Positions 53,621 through 62,350 of a DNA stretch of 64,000 bases are shown here, piece after piece; within the stretch, counting starts at the first letter, position 1; every line of letters starts with the position of its first letter. A program made the position numbers and the translations under genes. The DNA is from Paenibacillus sp. An7. GTDB lineage: Bacteria; Bacillota; Bacilli; Paenibacillales; Paenibacillaceae. The notes beneath the pieces were generated by a model. The model did no database searches, had not been told where the DNA came from, and was given only the letters and a program-made list of their open reading frames with translations. The stretch is from the NCBI RefSeq assembly GCF_009870785.1, contig NZ_WTWX01000005.1, positions 1 to 64,000 on the forward strand, given 5' to 3'.

Positions 53621-54472
53621 TTATGCACTTGCCCTATGTATGAAATAGGGTTCTATGAGGGTCTTGAGTTCTTCACTAAGCACATGATCTTGCACTTGAC
53701 TCTCTAATAAACCTTGAACCGAAAGAACGGACTGGTCTATCTTCTTCGTCAGCACTTCAATTGTTTTATGCTTATTAATCAGTTCATTCCATTCGGAAGG
53801 AGTAACCTTCCCTTTTGCCAAGGCAGAGCGTACATCTGAACTTTCATTCTCATAAACATGTAAATAAGCAAATCTCGATTTTGAACGTTCCACATCGCTT
53901 GCAGCTTCCCGTTCTTCAACAAGCAGATCCAGAAGACTAACTGAGGTTAGAAACTGGTCATAAAGCCCTGCTTGTTGCTCCGCAATCATGTTTTGAAAAG
54001 AAAGAAACAGCTGCTTCTTCAGCTGTACCGATTCTTGTACATATTCTTCAGAGGAAACCTTGTGTTTCTTCATACGGTCATAAAGGCTCATCTTCCGTTC
54101 ATTTAATCGGCAGATCCCATCACTGAGCGAAGCAATAACCGATATATGACCGGACTGGGCCAGCAATTGATAAAACCGCGAACTAAAAAAATCGCCTCCG
54201 AGCACTTTCAGCTGACGAGAACGCATATCCTGCTCTCCAAGATCTTCTTCCTGAACATCAATCATTTCATGCGTATCTAGTCCCATCTGTACAAGTGCTG
54301 TAACTAAGGAAAAGAGTTCGCTGTCCTCAACTGAGTATCTCTGCCCTTGGTTCAAAAACGTGTAAAGCAATTGTACACGGCCATTAGGAAACGTCGGCAA
54401 TTCCGTATGCCGCTGTATCATATCGTAATCCGTATATTTTTTTGCAAGATTTGCTACGCGGTATGAAATCAT
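53621..54472 (-). CDS. hepS: Heptaprenyl diphosphate synthase component I
   Basis: Small, non-catalytic subunit of the two-part C35 prenyl synthase. 283 aa, helical, no Asp-rich motif. Recognised by position (mtrB-hepS-ubiE-hepT as in B. subtilis) and by the YFIHRAS-type end and LLYTFLNQGQRYSVEDSE region. Primary sequence is poorly conserved in the family, so the call rests partly on context. GGAGG precedes the start. Confidence 0.8.
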   Translation of the reverse strand: MISYRVANLAKKYTDYDMIQRHTELPTFPNGRVQLLYTFLNQGQRYSVEDSELFSLVTALVQMGLDTHEMIDVQEEDLGEQDMRSRQLKVLGGDFFSSRFYQLLAQSGHISVIASLSDGICRLNERKMSLYDRMKKHKVSSEEYVQESVQLKKQLFLSFQNMIAEQQAGLYDQFLTSVSLLDLLVEEREAASDVERSKSRFAYLHVYENESSDVRSALAKGKVTPSEWNELINKHKTIEVLTKKIDQSVLSVQGLLESQVQDHVLSEELKTLIEPYFIHRASA

Positions 54473-54566
54473 TATAAATCCTCCGAGCGTTCATTCAAAA
54501 GTAATCAATCATCTTCGTCACAATCTTATCTATTATAACATATGTTTCTTATACCCGCACAGGGCA

Positions 54567-55121
54567 TCAATAACCGTTTTCAGAGGAAATAAACTGCTCA
54601 CGCCATAGATTTGTCTCTGTCATATGGAACCTTTGGATCAGTTCGTCAGGTAACACCGAATTTTTCCATTCCCTTAATTTCATCCATGTTTCTCTGTCCC
54701 ATTCCGTGCGTTTTATATCTGCAGAGAGAAGTAAATGCCTCTTCCCTGCCCATTCATCTTCCGCAAGCACGCGAAGCATAAGCTGATTTACGTTATTCGT
54801 TCGTTCCATCGAAAAGGACGCGATACTCGCAATATCTATATAAATTTCGGAAGGTATGATGGAGTTCCTTGTCACTTTGAGATCTAAGGTCAGCACATTT
54901 TTACTCCATTTCACTTTACTGATCGGTGTATTCAAAGAAAGATCATGCAGAGCGTCAACCAAATTTTTATCCGTTAGTGTTAATTGTTCATTTGCCGAAA
55001 GCACTTCTTTCGATTCTTCTGCTACCCACATTTTACTTTGTCCCGTAACAAACGTTGACAAAAGTACTGCCGCTCCAAGAGACATGACGAGAACAAGGGA
55101 TAATATTCTTCGCTTCTTCAA
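54567..55121 (-). CDS. Exported/membrane-anchored hypothetical protein
   Basis: 184 aa. A basic N-terminus and a hydrophobic segment (about residues 7-25) act as a signal or anchor, and no lipobox Cys is seen. The external domain begins near GQSKMWVAEESKE and contains strands such as KNVLTLDLKVTRNSIIPSEI. No known family is recognised. It is inserted between mtrB and hepS, where B. subtilis has nothing, and has a moderate ribosome site. Confidence 0.65.
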   Translation of the reverse strand: MKKRRILSLVLVMSLGAAVLLSTFVTGQSKMWVAEESKEVLSANEQLTLTDKNLVDALHDLSLNTPISKVKWSKNVLTLDLKVTRNSIIPSEIYIDIASIASFSMERTNNVNQLMLRVLAEDEWAGKRHLLLSADIKRTEWDRETWMKLREWKNSVLPDELIQRFHMTETNLWREQFISSENGY

Positions 55122-55186
55122 TAGATAGACCTCCTGTCCTTCTTAGTGTAAGCATCAAGCAGAAGGCCCATACTCTATTGTACAAC

Positions 55187-55212
55187 GAAAAAAACAGGCT
55201 ATGCCTGCTTTT
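55187..55212 (-). terminator. Terminator after mtrB
   Basis: GCAGGC-ATA-GCCTGT stem followed by T7 on the minus strand. Confidence 0.8.
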
Positions 55213-55247
55213 GAAATGAAAAGACGGTTTCTAATTTCCCGCTCTTT

Positions 55248-55484
55248 TTATTGATCTGATTCAATAACACCATGTTTTGTCATGACTTCTGCTTTGCCGC
55301 GAATTTTAATAGCAGAGGTATGATCTGTAAATTGTGCGATGAGAACCTCACCCTTATCAAGCTTCTCCGTATGGTGGAACCGGGTATCATGACCTCGTGT
55401 CAAACCAATGACATGAACACCGTTCTCTTTTGCCTTGATTACGATATAATCCCCGTTGTTGATTGGACCTTCCATGAACTTCAC
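55248..55484 (-). CDS. mtrB: Tryptophan RNA-binding attenuation protein (TRAP)
   Basis: 78 aa. Eleven subunits form a ring that, with tryptophan, binds GAG/UAG repeats and terminates trp transcription. Segments [38 protein letters not shown] and [11 protein letters not shown] retain the RNA-binding Lys/Lys/Arg positions and the tryptophan-contacting GLTRG loop. The matching site is in the trp leader at 45016. In B. subtilis folE (mtrA) precedes mtrB; here hbs is directly upstream and no folE is present. Confidence 0.95.
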   Translation of the reverse strand: MKFMEGPINNGDYIVIKAKENGVHVIGLTRGHDTRFHHTEKLDKGEVLIAQFTDHTSAIKIRGKAEVMTKHGVIESDQ

Positions 55485-55501
55485 CCCTTCCTGCTAAAAA
55501 G

Positions 55502-55534
55502 AAAAAAGCCGTGAACGAATTCACGGACTTTTCG
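55502..55534 (-). terminator. Terminator between hbs and mtrB
   Basis: CCGTGAA/TTCACGG stem followed by CTTTTTTC on the minus strand. Some read-through would be needed for mtrB unless it has its own promoter. Confidence 0.7.
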
Positions 55535-55558
55535 ATTACATAAAAGTATGTAGAAATC

Positions 55559-55831
55559 TTATTTGATTCCGTCTTTGAGCGCTTTACCTGGTTTAAAAGC
55601 AGGAATTTTGCTCGCTGGAATTTCGATTTCCTCACCTGTTTGCGGGTTACGTCCTTTACGTGCAGAACGCTCGCGTACTTCAAAGTTACCAAAACCAACG
55701 AGTTGTACTTTGTCACCTTTTTGCAATGCTTCAGAAATAGCTTCGAATACGGCATCAACCGCTTTCGTTACATCTTTCTTAGCAAGTTCAGTAGATTCAG
55801 CTACTTGTGTGATCAGATCCGATTTATTCAA
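55559..55831 (-). CDS. hbs: HU-family DNA-binding protein
   Basis: Nucleoid protein that bends and compacts DNA. 90 aa, with [40 protein letters not shown], and the DNA-contacting arm [18 protein letters not shown]. The TTG start is preceded by AGGAGG. Position next to spoIVA and mtrB matches B. subtilis hbs. Confidence 0.97.
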   Translation of the reverse strand: MNKSDLITQVAESTELAKKDVTKAVDAVFEAISEALQKGDKVQLVGFGNFEVRERSARKGRNPQTGEEIEIPASKIPAFKPGKALKDGIK

Positions 55832-56014
55832 GTCAATTCACCTCCTGATATTATTATCTAAGTGTTATACTTTGTTCCCGTTTCTTCACAAAATATACAT
55901 AAGATATACCTATTCCCAAGTAATATTGTTCATAGGTTCATACTTTCTCCGCATGAGACTAGGTTCATATTGTTACTTCAAGTGAATCTCTATCCCTCAA
56001 GCGGAACAAGGTTT

Positions 56015-56043
56015 ATAGTAATACAGTCAGAACACAATTTCAA
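56015..56043 (-). promoter_or_regulatory. Sigma-A promoter upstream of hbs
   Basis: Minus strand TTGAAA (56043-56038), 17 bp, TACTAT (56020-56015), leaving a ~180-nt leader before hbs. The leader contains several short near-repeats (GTATGAACCTA, ATATGAACCTA). Confidence 0.6.
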
Positions 56044-56132
56044 GTAGAATCACTGTTCTCGGGACAAAATTGATAAAAAGACATACGACTAATTGATTAT
56101 TTCCCCTATTTTGACAGAGAACGAAGATACAC

Positions 56133-56169
56133 AAAATAACCGAAAGGGAGAAACCCCTACGGTTATTTT
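56133..56169. terminator. Terminator after spoIVA
   Basis: AAAATAACCG/CGGTTATTTT outer stem with a GGGG/CCCC-type inner pair; works in both directions. Confidence 0.75.
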
Positions 56170-56198
56170 GGTGGCAAATCTATGGGCCAGGCCATGAA

Positions 56199-57677
56199 TT
56201 ATAATATGATTGCTATCAGTCCGCCCGAACCTTCGTTAATAATCCGTCCGAGCGTCTCTTGGAGTTTATATCTTGCATTATCCGGCATCATGGCAATTTT
56301 ACCTTGAATTCCTTCCCTTACAATAGAATGCAGGGAACGACCAAACATATCTGAATCCCAAACCTTAATTGGATCATTTTCGAAATCCTGCATGAGATAT
56401 CGGACTAATTCCTCACTCTGTTTCTCGGTACCAATGATCGGTGCAAATTCAGACTCTACATCGACACGGATCATGTGGATCGATGGTGCTGTTGCTTTCA
56501 GCCTAACCCCAAATCTAGTTCCTTGACGGATAAGTTCGGGTTCATCCAAAGCCATCTCAGCAAGCGATGGAGCAGCAATTCCGTACCCCGTTGTTTTGAC
56601 CATCTCCAGTGCTTCTGCGAAACGGTCGTACTCTTTTTTGGCGTGGGAGAAGTCCTGCATCAGTTGCAAGAGGTGATCCTTACCTCTAATTTCAATTCCC
56701 ACTACCTCATATAGAATCTGATCATAGAGCTCATCTGGCGCATAGAGATCGATCTCTGCAACCCCTTGCCCCATATTCATTCCGCTGAGTCCTGCCCGGT
56801 CAATAAATTCATATTCCATAAACTGAGATACTACGTGATCCACATCTCTTAGTCTGCGAATATCCTTTACTGTATCCCGAACGGAGTTTTCATAACTTGC
56901 ACGCAGCCAGTGATTTTCATTCAGTACCATAACCCAGCTTGGTAAATTTACATTCACCTCGTGAACCGGGAATTCATACAGTACTTCTCGAAGCACACCA
57001 GTAACATCCTCTTCTGTCATCGTTGCAGCACTTAATGTCATAACAGGGACATCATATTTTTCGGCAAGTTCAGCACGAAGTTGTAAGGCTTCTTCGCCCT
57101 TAGGCTTCGTTGAGTTTATGATGAGAACAAAAGGTTTACCTACTTCTTTCAGTTCAGCGATGACTCTTTCTTCGGATTCCACATAGGATTCACGTGCAAT
57201 CTCCGCAATCGTGCCATCGGTTGTGACCACGACACCAAGTGTAGAATGTTCCTGAATGACCTTTCGTGTCCCAATCTCTGCTGCTTCCTGAAAAGGAATG
57301 GGTTCTTCAAACCATGGTGTAGAAATCATGCGAGGGCCGTTTTCATCTTCATATCCTTTGGCTCCCTCTACCGCATATCCTACACAATCCACAAGACGGA
57401 CATTAACATCAAGGCCATCTGCTACTTTAATCTGTACGGCACTGTTAGGTACAAATTTAGGTTCAGTAGTCATTATTGTTTTTCCAGCTGCACTTTGCGG
57501 AAGTTCATCAATCGCCCTTACTCTGTCTGCATCGCTAGTAATGTTAGGTAAAACAATGGTTTCCATAAATCGTTTGATGAATGTTGATTTCCCTGTGCGA
57601 ACTGCACCGACTACTCCGAGATAAATGTCTCCACCGGTTCGCTCAGCAATGTCTTTGAAAATGTCTACTTTTTCCAA
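56199..57677 (-). CDS. spoIVA: Stage IV sporulation protein A (spore coat ATPase)
   Basis: Morphogenetic ATPase that polymerises on the forespore surface as the basement layer of the coat. The 492-aa length equals that of B. subtilis SpoIVA. Walker A is in VVGAVRTGKSTFIKRF (about 24-39), with TSDADRVRAIDELPQSAAGK and the DCVGYAVEGAKGYED switch region. The C-terminal QETLGRIINEGSGGLIAIIL, needed for localisation, is intact. The TTG start at 57677 follows AGGAGGGG. The upstream promoter is sigma-E-like. Confidence 0.96.
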   Translation of the reverse strand: MEKVDIFKDIAERTGGDIYLGVVGAVRTGKSTFIKRFMETIVLPNITSDADRVRAIDELPQSAAGKTIMTTEPKFVPNSAVQIKVADGLDVNVRLVDCVGYAVEGAKGYEDENGPRMISTPWFEEPIPFQEAAEIGTRKVIQEHSTLGVVVTTDGTIAEIARESYVESEERVIAELKEVGKPFVLIINSTKPKGEEALQLRAELAEKYDVPVMTLSAATMTEEDVTGVLREVLYEFPVHEVNVNLPSWVMVLNENHWLRASYENSVRDTVKDIRRLRDVDHVVSQFMEYEFIDRAGLSGMNMGQGVAEIDLYAPDELYDQILYEVVGIEIRGKDHLLQLMQDFSHAKKEYDRFAEALEMVKTTGYGIAAPSLAEMALDEPELIRQGTRFGVRLKATAPSIHMIRVDVESEFAPIIGTEKQSEELVRYLMQDFENDPIKVWDSDMFGRSLHSIVREGIQGKIAMMPDNARYKLQETLGRIINEGSGGLIAIIL

Positions 57678-57873
57678 GTGAAATCCCCTCCTAAACATAC
57701 TCCGAAGGAAAAATGCTAAAGAGCATCCGCTTCGTTTTCAATCAGAAGACGTTAATCCCTGCAACGGTAGAGCAGTTATAACGATTGCCCGGAAGTCGTC
57801 CGCCGCCGACATATCACATTCTGATGAAAGAAAGATGAGCGGCGTAACTCGTACATGCTTTTGGACTAGTATC

Positions 57874-57903
57874 ATAGTATGTACAGGACCTTTGCAGTAT
57901 GAC
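57874..57903 (-). promoter_or_regulatory. Sigma-E-type promoter of spoIVA
   Basis: Minus strand GTCATACT (57903-57896), 14 bp, CATACTAT (57881-57874), close to the mother-cell sigma-E consensus. spoIVA belongs to the sigma-E regulon in B. subtilis. The leader would be about 190 nt. The rest of 57678-58035 shows no gene. Confidence 0.65.
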
Positions 57904-58035
57904 GTCTTTTCTATTTTTTTTGGTTGGTTATTCTTGAAGCACTCTCTTTTTAAGAAGATTCACGATCTCCCGAAGACCATCCACGCTAAATATATGAATG
58001 CTAGCTATCAATTATGACGAATGGCACTTTAATAT

Positions 58036-58067
58036 ATAAAAACACCGTCCCTTAGTGGGACGGTGTA
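58036..58067 (-). terminator. Terminator after the yphF-like gene
   Basis: ACACCGTCCC/GGGACGGTGT perfect stem followed by T5 on the minus strand. Confidence 0.85.
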
Positions 58068-58094
58068 ATGGACGTCGTTCATGCTAGACCATAA

Positions 58095-58856
58095 TTATGG
58101 AAGGGACGGAACAGCAATAGGCTGACCGCCATCCCATGTATAAGGGAGTGATTTTACAGGCACAAAATGAGATTCTTCCGTAAGGTATTTCCTTATGTCT
58201 TCCGAGCTTTTCGGATTGATTTTTTTTCGATCAATAAGCTGCATAATGTCAAAAGCATAATCTGCATACACTGTTCCTTCAGGGTCTATGATGTAAGGAA
58301 GTATTTCACCAGAATATACACTTGCCAAATCTTCAACCCGGTTTCCCGAATTTTGAATGGCTTCTATGTCCACTAGATGAATGTTTGGATATATCTCTTC
58401 CTTCACTGGCCAGGTTCCATGGGCGGCATAATAAGAATCAACTAGACGCTGAACTAGAGTTACTTTTTGAACAGTTATAAGATCCATTACTTTAACAACC
58501 GGATCAACTTCTTCATTTTGAACGAGGAAATACGCACTTCCGCCTTTCTCAAAGGCCGTCTTTGGAATATCGTCAATATAACCTTCTCGTTCAAGCTTGC
58601 TCATATCAACTCGGAATTTCTCGTATATACGGACTTCAGCCCCTGCCGTAATAATCGGCAAAACACCCTTCGAGTCCTGAAAGGCATCTATGGCATTCTG
58701 TACCCTCGAGACACTCCCGTCATAATTTGTGGCCCACGCTTCTTTGTTACTGCCCCCTGAAGATTGCATACAGCCCGACAGCAACAACATGAGCGCAGTT
58801 ATAACAGCACATAGGAAAACATGCTGTTTTCTTATGATTCTGTATACTTCCCTCAT
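58095..58856 (-). CDS. yphF: YphF-like lipoprotein
   Basis: 253 aa. The signal peptide ends in the lipobox LLSGC (Cys about residue 29), so the mature protein is lipid-anchored outside the membrane. The body is mixed alpha/beta, with repeated patterns VSRVQNAIDAFQDSKGVLPI and VQRLVDSYYAAHGTWPVKEE that look like two copies of one fold. Between spoIVA and the DUF2768 gene, this corresponds to B. subtilis yphF, a lipoprotein of unknown function. Confidence 0.75.
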   Translation of the reverse strand: MREVYRIIRKQHVFLCAVITALMLLLSGCMQSSGGSNKEAWATNYDGSVSRVQNAIDAFQDSKGVLPIITAGAEVRIYEKFRVDMSKLEREGYIDDIPKTAFEKGGSAYFLVQNEEVDPVVKVMDLITVQKVTLVQRLVDSYYAAHGTWPVKEEIYPNIHLVDIEAIQNSGNRVEDLASVYSGEILPYIIDPEGTVYADYAFDIMQLIDRKKINPKSSEDIRKYLTEESHFVPVKSLPYTWDGGQPIAVPSLP

Positions 58857-58905
58857 AAATTAAGCCCGTCCTTTATTAGAATCTAGCTATCTTTTTTTCG
58901 GAACC

Positions 58906-59253
58906 TTACCATAGTTTATCTTCTTCTGCTTGTCTTTCGAGCTGTTTGCGGATCGCTGCTTTCAGCTTATCTTCAGGTACTTGAACGGTAACCGAGTCCT
59001 GAATAGCAGCCTGACAAGCTAAACGTGTCCCATGATCGATCCATGCGCCGAGCTTGTTACGTTCAGCTCTTCCTGGTTTACTCAGATGACCTTCTTCTCC
59101 TTCGGGAACGTCCACTTTGCACATCATACATCCAGCCTTGCCTCCGCACCTTGTAGGGATCGTTATCCCTGCTAAACGACTTGCTTGAAGTAAAGTAACT
59201 CCCTGCTTCACTTCAACCTGTTTGCCACTTGGTAAAAAGGTTACCTTCATCAC
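58906..59253 (-). CDS. 2Fe-2S ferredoxin-type protein
   Basis: 115 aa with the plant-type 2Fe-2S pattern: TRCGGKAGCMMCKVDVPEGE gives three cysteines and RLACQAAI the fourth. The N-terminal KVTFLPSGKQVEVKQGVTLL strands complete the beta-grasp fold. It carries single electrons for an unknown partner. A basic/acidic tail (KQLERQAEEDKLW) is extra. It lies between the nucleotidyltransferase-like gene and yphF. Confidence 0.88.
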   Translation of the reverse strand: MMKVTFLPSGKQVEVKQGVTLLQASRLAGITIPTRCGGKAGCMMCKVDVPEGEEGHLSKPGRAERNKLGAWIDHGTRLACQAAIQDSVTVQVPEDKLKAAIRKQLERQAEEDKLW

Positions 59254-59288
59254 TTACCCCCTGCTTGTCCGTGCTCAGTATAGCTGTA

Positions 59289-59888
59289 TCAGAGCAGACC
59301 TTGTTCACGTAATAAATCTCCATCTATCCCCAGTGCATCCTCCAACTGTTTGAGATGTGCTGATGACCACACATTACGGCGAATTAGATCTTTTAATAAA
59401 GGGATATGAACGTCTATATTTTCTTTCATTTTCTTTGCTATAAGCTCATATCGATCTGCCCGCTCACGAAGGATGTTAAACATGAGCTCATGACTTAGCG
59501 GTGTCATAGATATGGAATGCTGCGCACCGGGAATATTAAATTTCTTTGCATAAGGTATCAAAAAAGCAATATCTGTTCGATAAAGGGAGTCCGATGTACA
59601 AATTTCAAAGCCTCCGGATAATTCTATAGATGCTTCACCGATCTGATAATGACTGAGCAAAGAAGTATAGGTACCGCTGCGATCAAGACGCTGCTCATCA
59701 ACTGAATAGGAACTTATCTCTTTATGTAAGGGTCTCGCGGTTTCAAAATCAGCATATACATCAATATCATTCGGCGGGTCTGCTAGTTCTACTCCCTGCA
59801 GCAGAAGGCTGCAGCTTCCTCCTAACAGCCAGTTGTATCGCTTCGGGTTCCAAGTCTTACCTAAGACGTTTAAAGCTGTATCAAGCAC
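59289..59888 (-). CDS. Nucleotidyltransferase-superfamily protein
   Basis: 199 aa. The segment WLLGGSCSLLLQGVELADPP followed by NDIDVYADF has the GGS and DxD residues of minimal nucleotidyltransferases. The remainder is helical (RERADRYELIAKKMKENID), with no CCA or kanamycin-type second domain. Similar proteins are annotated as hypothetical nucleotidyltransferases without a defined substrate. It sits in a stable core block, so a toxin-type MNT role is less likely. Confidence 0.65.
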   Translation of the reverse strand: MLDTALNVLGKTWNPKRYNWLLGGSCSLLLQGVELADPPNDIDVYADFETARPLHKEISSYSVDEQRLDRSGTYTSLLSHYQIGEASIELSGGFEICTSDSLYRTDIAFLIPYAKKFNIPGAQHSISMTPLSHELMFNILRERADRYELIAKKMKENIDVHIPLLKDLIRRNVWSSAHLKQLEDALGIDGDLLREQGLL

Positions 59889-59935
59889 TTATCATGACTC
59901 CAATCGTTTAATGAATTCAGTCTTCCTTGTTATAA

Positions 59936-60115
59936 TTACATAATGGAAACCAGACCACTAAGAAGTCCGAGCAGCATAATTATAAAAGCAAGAAAAGATA
60001 AAACTCCTTTTATTATACCCTTTGTCTTCGCACGTGCAAAAGTAATCAAGAAGACAGACAATCCCATAATTAGAACAGCAATAATCGAAAGCCACATCTT
60101 GTCCATTGCATCCAT
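59936..60115 (-). CDS. yphE: DUF2768 small membrane protein (YphE-like)
   Basis: 59 aa, translated MDAMDKMWLSIIAVLIMGLS, then VFLITFARAKTKGI and a second hydrophobic helix ending LLSGLVSIM. Two membrane segments are separated by a short basic loop. GGAGG lies 9 nt before the ATG. In B. subtilis yphE (DUF2768) is found between gpsA and yphF, the same neighbourhood. It is short enough to be missed by length cut-offs. Function unknown, likely sporulation related. Confidence 0.7.
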   Translation of the reverse strand: MDAMDKMWLSIIAVLIMGLSVFLITFARAKTKGIIKGVLSFLAFIIMLLGLLSGLVSIM

Positions 60116-60220
60116 GTTTCATCCTCCAATACATCTATTGATCCCAGAAAACAATGTATTACCCATCTTTTTTCAGATAAGGTGATTATAACATGAAATC
60201 TTAACCATTCCTCCTTGTAA

Positions 60221-60266
60221 AAAGAAAAAGAACAAAGATAACAGGCAGGAGCCCAACTTTGTTCTT
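60221..60266 (-). terminator. Terminator after the spoVIF-like gene
   Basis: GAACAAAG/CTTTGTTC stem with a long loop, followed by TTTTTCTTTTT on the minus strand. Confidence 0.65.
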
Positions 60267-60309
60267 CGTAGTAAGAAAGAGGTAAATATCTCTTTCTTAA
60301 CTGGATCTA

Positions 60310-60588
60310 TTATTTCTTTTTCATCATCATCTTCATAATCGCTTCCATGTTACTCGGACTCATACCGCTTTTCTTGATCGCATTGACAATTTCCTGAATC
60401 GTTTCTTCACTAACAGGTATTTTTGCCATTGCAGATACTTGTTTGATCAGCGTTCTCAGCTGATCCTCATTTTGTAAAGTAGAAGGTTTCACCGTACTAG
60501 CGAGCTTTTTCACTGCGCCCTCCGTGATTTTCTTCCCTGTCTTTTTATTAATTGCATTTAAAGCATCTTTAGAAATATTGTCTGCCAT
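60310..60588 (-). CDS. Stage VI sporulation protein F-like
   Basis: 92-aa helical protein: MADNISKDALNAINKKTGKK, ITEGAVKKLASTVKPSTLQN, and a SEETIQEIVNAIKKSGMSPS tail rich in Met and Lys. This matches the SpoVIF/YjcC family, which contributes to spore coat assembly and is made late in the mother cell. It lies between gpsA and the DUF2768 gene on the sporulation-rich minus strand. AGGGGA precedes the start. Confidence 0.8.
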   Translation of the reverse strand: MADNISKDALNAINKKTGKKITEGAVKKLASTVKPSTLQNEDQLRTLIKQVSAMAKIPVSEETIQEIVNAIKKSGMSPSNMEAIMKMMMKKK

Positions 60589-60684
60589 TTATTCCCCTCC
60601 TCAAGACAAAAACTCAACATATTATATGAGCTGTCTTATCGAAGGGTGAAGGATAATGGAGAAATGAGAAAAGAACCCAGAAGC

Positions 60685-61725
60685 CTAAGTGTGCCACTGC
60701 TCCCATGTTTCGAGTCTCATGACTTCCATCTCTGTCTTCGGATCGCGGCCCATCAGCGCTTCTACCGCAGTACGGCTGTCTTTGCCTGTGAAGAGCACTT
60801 TATAGAGCTGATCAGCGATCGGCATTTGGACATTATACTTTTGTGATATCGCATGAGCTGCTTCTGTAGTACGAATTCCTTCCACAACCATGCCCATGGC
60901 ATCTAGTACTTCTTGCAGCGGTTTGCCTTGTCCGAGCGAATATCCAGCACGCCAGTTACGGCTATGCTTGCTTGTTGCGGTCACGACTAAATCCCCTACG
61001 CCAGCGAGTCCCGAAAAAGTAAGCGGGTTAGCACCCATCTCTACACCTATGCGAGCAATTTCCGCAAGGCCGCGGGTTATGATCGCTGCTTTGGCATTAT
61101 CGCCAAATCCAAGACCGTCTGACATTCCTGCACCTAAAGCAATGATATTCTTAAACGCACCTGCTAGTTCAACACCAAGCAAATCTCGATTGGTGTATAC
61201 TCGAAAGTTCACATTCATGAACAAATCTCGAGCACGATTAGCAAGCTCATCATTTAAGGACGCCACCACAGTTGTGGTCGGTTTTTTCTGAACAACTTCT
61301 TCCGCATGACTCGGACCTGAAAGCACAACAATATCTCCCTCAGGACAGCCGAGTTCCTCCGAAATGACGACAGACATTCTCTTTAAAGTTGCCGTTTCAA
61401 AGCCTTTCGTTGCATGTACAATCAGTGTGTCTTTTTTGTAAAAAGGCTGCAGCTGTTGTACTACGGAACGCATCGCTGAAGAAGGAGCTACAATAATAAT
61501 AGCCTGACTGCCTTCTACCGCTTCTTCCATATCATTTGTAGCCCTAATCCGTTCAGATAAAATAATGCCGGGTAAGTACCGAGCATTCATATGCTGCTCG
61601 TTGATCTCAGCAGCTTGCTCGTTACTTCGTGTCCACATGTATACATCATGGCCATTGTCTGCAAGAACACTTGCCAGTGCAGTTCCCCAGCTTCCAGCTA
61701 CCAGTAACGTTACTTTGTTAGACAA
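60685..61725 (-). CDS. gpsA: NAD(P)H-dependent glycerol-3-phosphate dehydrogenase
   Basis: Supplies sn-glycerol 3-phosphate for phospholipids. 346 aa: N-terminal dinucleotide site LLVAGSWGTALASVLADNGH, in which the usual first Gly of GxGxxG is Val; VLSGPSHAEEVVQ; LGVELAGAFKNIIALGAGM with the catalytic Lys; and GLAGVGDLVVTATSKHSRN. It overlaps plsY by 8 bp, so the two lipid-synthesis genes are coupled. Confidence 0.95.
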   Translation of the reverse strand: MSNKVTLLVAGSWGTALASVLADNGHDVYMWTRSNEQAAEINEQHMNARYLPGIILSERIRATNDMEEAVEGSQAIIIVAPSSAMRSVVQQLQPFYKKDTLIVHATKGFETATLKRMSVVISEELGCPEGDIVVLSGPSHAEEVVQKKPTTTVVASLNDELANRARDLFMNVNFRVYTNRDLLGVELAGAFKNIIALGAGMSDGLGFGDNAKAAIITRGLAEIARIGVEMGANPLTFSGLAGVGDLVVTATSKHSRNWRAGYSLGQGKPLQEVLDAMGMVVEGIRTTEAAHAISQKYNVQMPIADQLYKVLFTGKDSRTAVEALMGRDPKTEMEVMRLETWEQWHT

Positions 61726-62338
61726 CCCGTTTACCCCCTTTTGATGAACGAGATCCCAGCTTACTTTCTTCCCCGCGTATCAGTTTTCTGATATTCGTCC
61801 GATGCCTCCAGAAGGCTAGTATACAAATCACGAGACTACACCAAAATATCGGCCATGGATAAAGAAGGATAAATAAGAACACTGGTGTTAGAAATACGAA
61901 AATTAAAGAACCTAAGGATACGTATCTAGTAATTACAATACACATAATCGCTATAATTCCTGCATATAAAGCGGGTAACAAACAAAGGGTTGCAAGCACG
62001 CCAATGGCGGTTGCAATCCCTTTCCCTCCACGAAAACGGAAAAATACGGGCCAGTTATGACCAACAATAGCAGCGACTCCGCACAGCGCTGGAACCCACT
62101 GTGAATCACCGCCAAGCCATCTGCCGATCCATACCGCTGCGATCCCTTTTGCAACGTCAAGTACAAGCACAAGAATAGCCGGTCCTTTTCCAAGAACACG
62201 TAACGTATTCGTTGCACCTGCATTGCCGCTTCCATGATCCCGTATATCTATGCCTTTTGTTAGTTTACCAAGCAAAAAGCTAAAGCTTACGGAACCTAGA
62301 AGATAGCTGATGATTATAGCCATGATAGCATAAATCAC
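61718..62338 (-). CDS. plsY: Acyl-phosphate:glycerol-3-phosphate acyltransferase
   Basis: Integral membrane acyltransferase starting phospholipid synthesis from acyl phosphate and the GpsA product. 206 aa with five hydrophobic helices. The three conserved loops are seen: GSVSFSFLLGKLTKGIDIRD and GSGNAGATN, HNWPVFFRFRGGKGIATAIG, and FWRHRTNIRKLIRGEE. It lies between der and gpsA. Confidence 0.95.
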   Translation of the reverse strand: MIYAIMAIIISYLLGSVSFSFLLGKLTKGIDIRDHGSGNAGATNTLRVLGKGPAILVLVLDVAKGIAAVWIGRWLGGDSQWVPALCGVAAIVGHNWPVFFRFRGGKGIATAIGVLATLCLLPALYAGIIAIMCIVITRYVSLGSLIFVFLTPVFLFILLYPWPIFWCSLVICILAFWRHRTNIRKLIRGEESKLGSRSSKGGKRVV

Positions 62339-62350
62339 ATTGTTTCTCCC

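Noticed and set aside
57700..58020. Possible small plus-strand gene between spoIVA and the yphF-like gene.
   Set aside because: It has no ribosome site and atypical residues, and the interval is better explained as the spoIVA promoter and leader.
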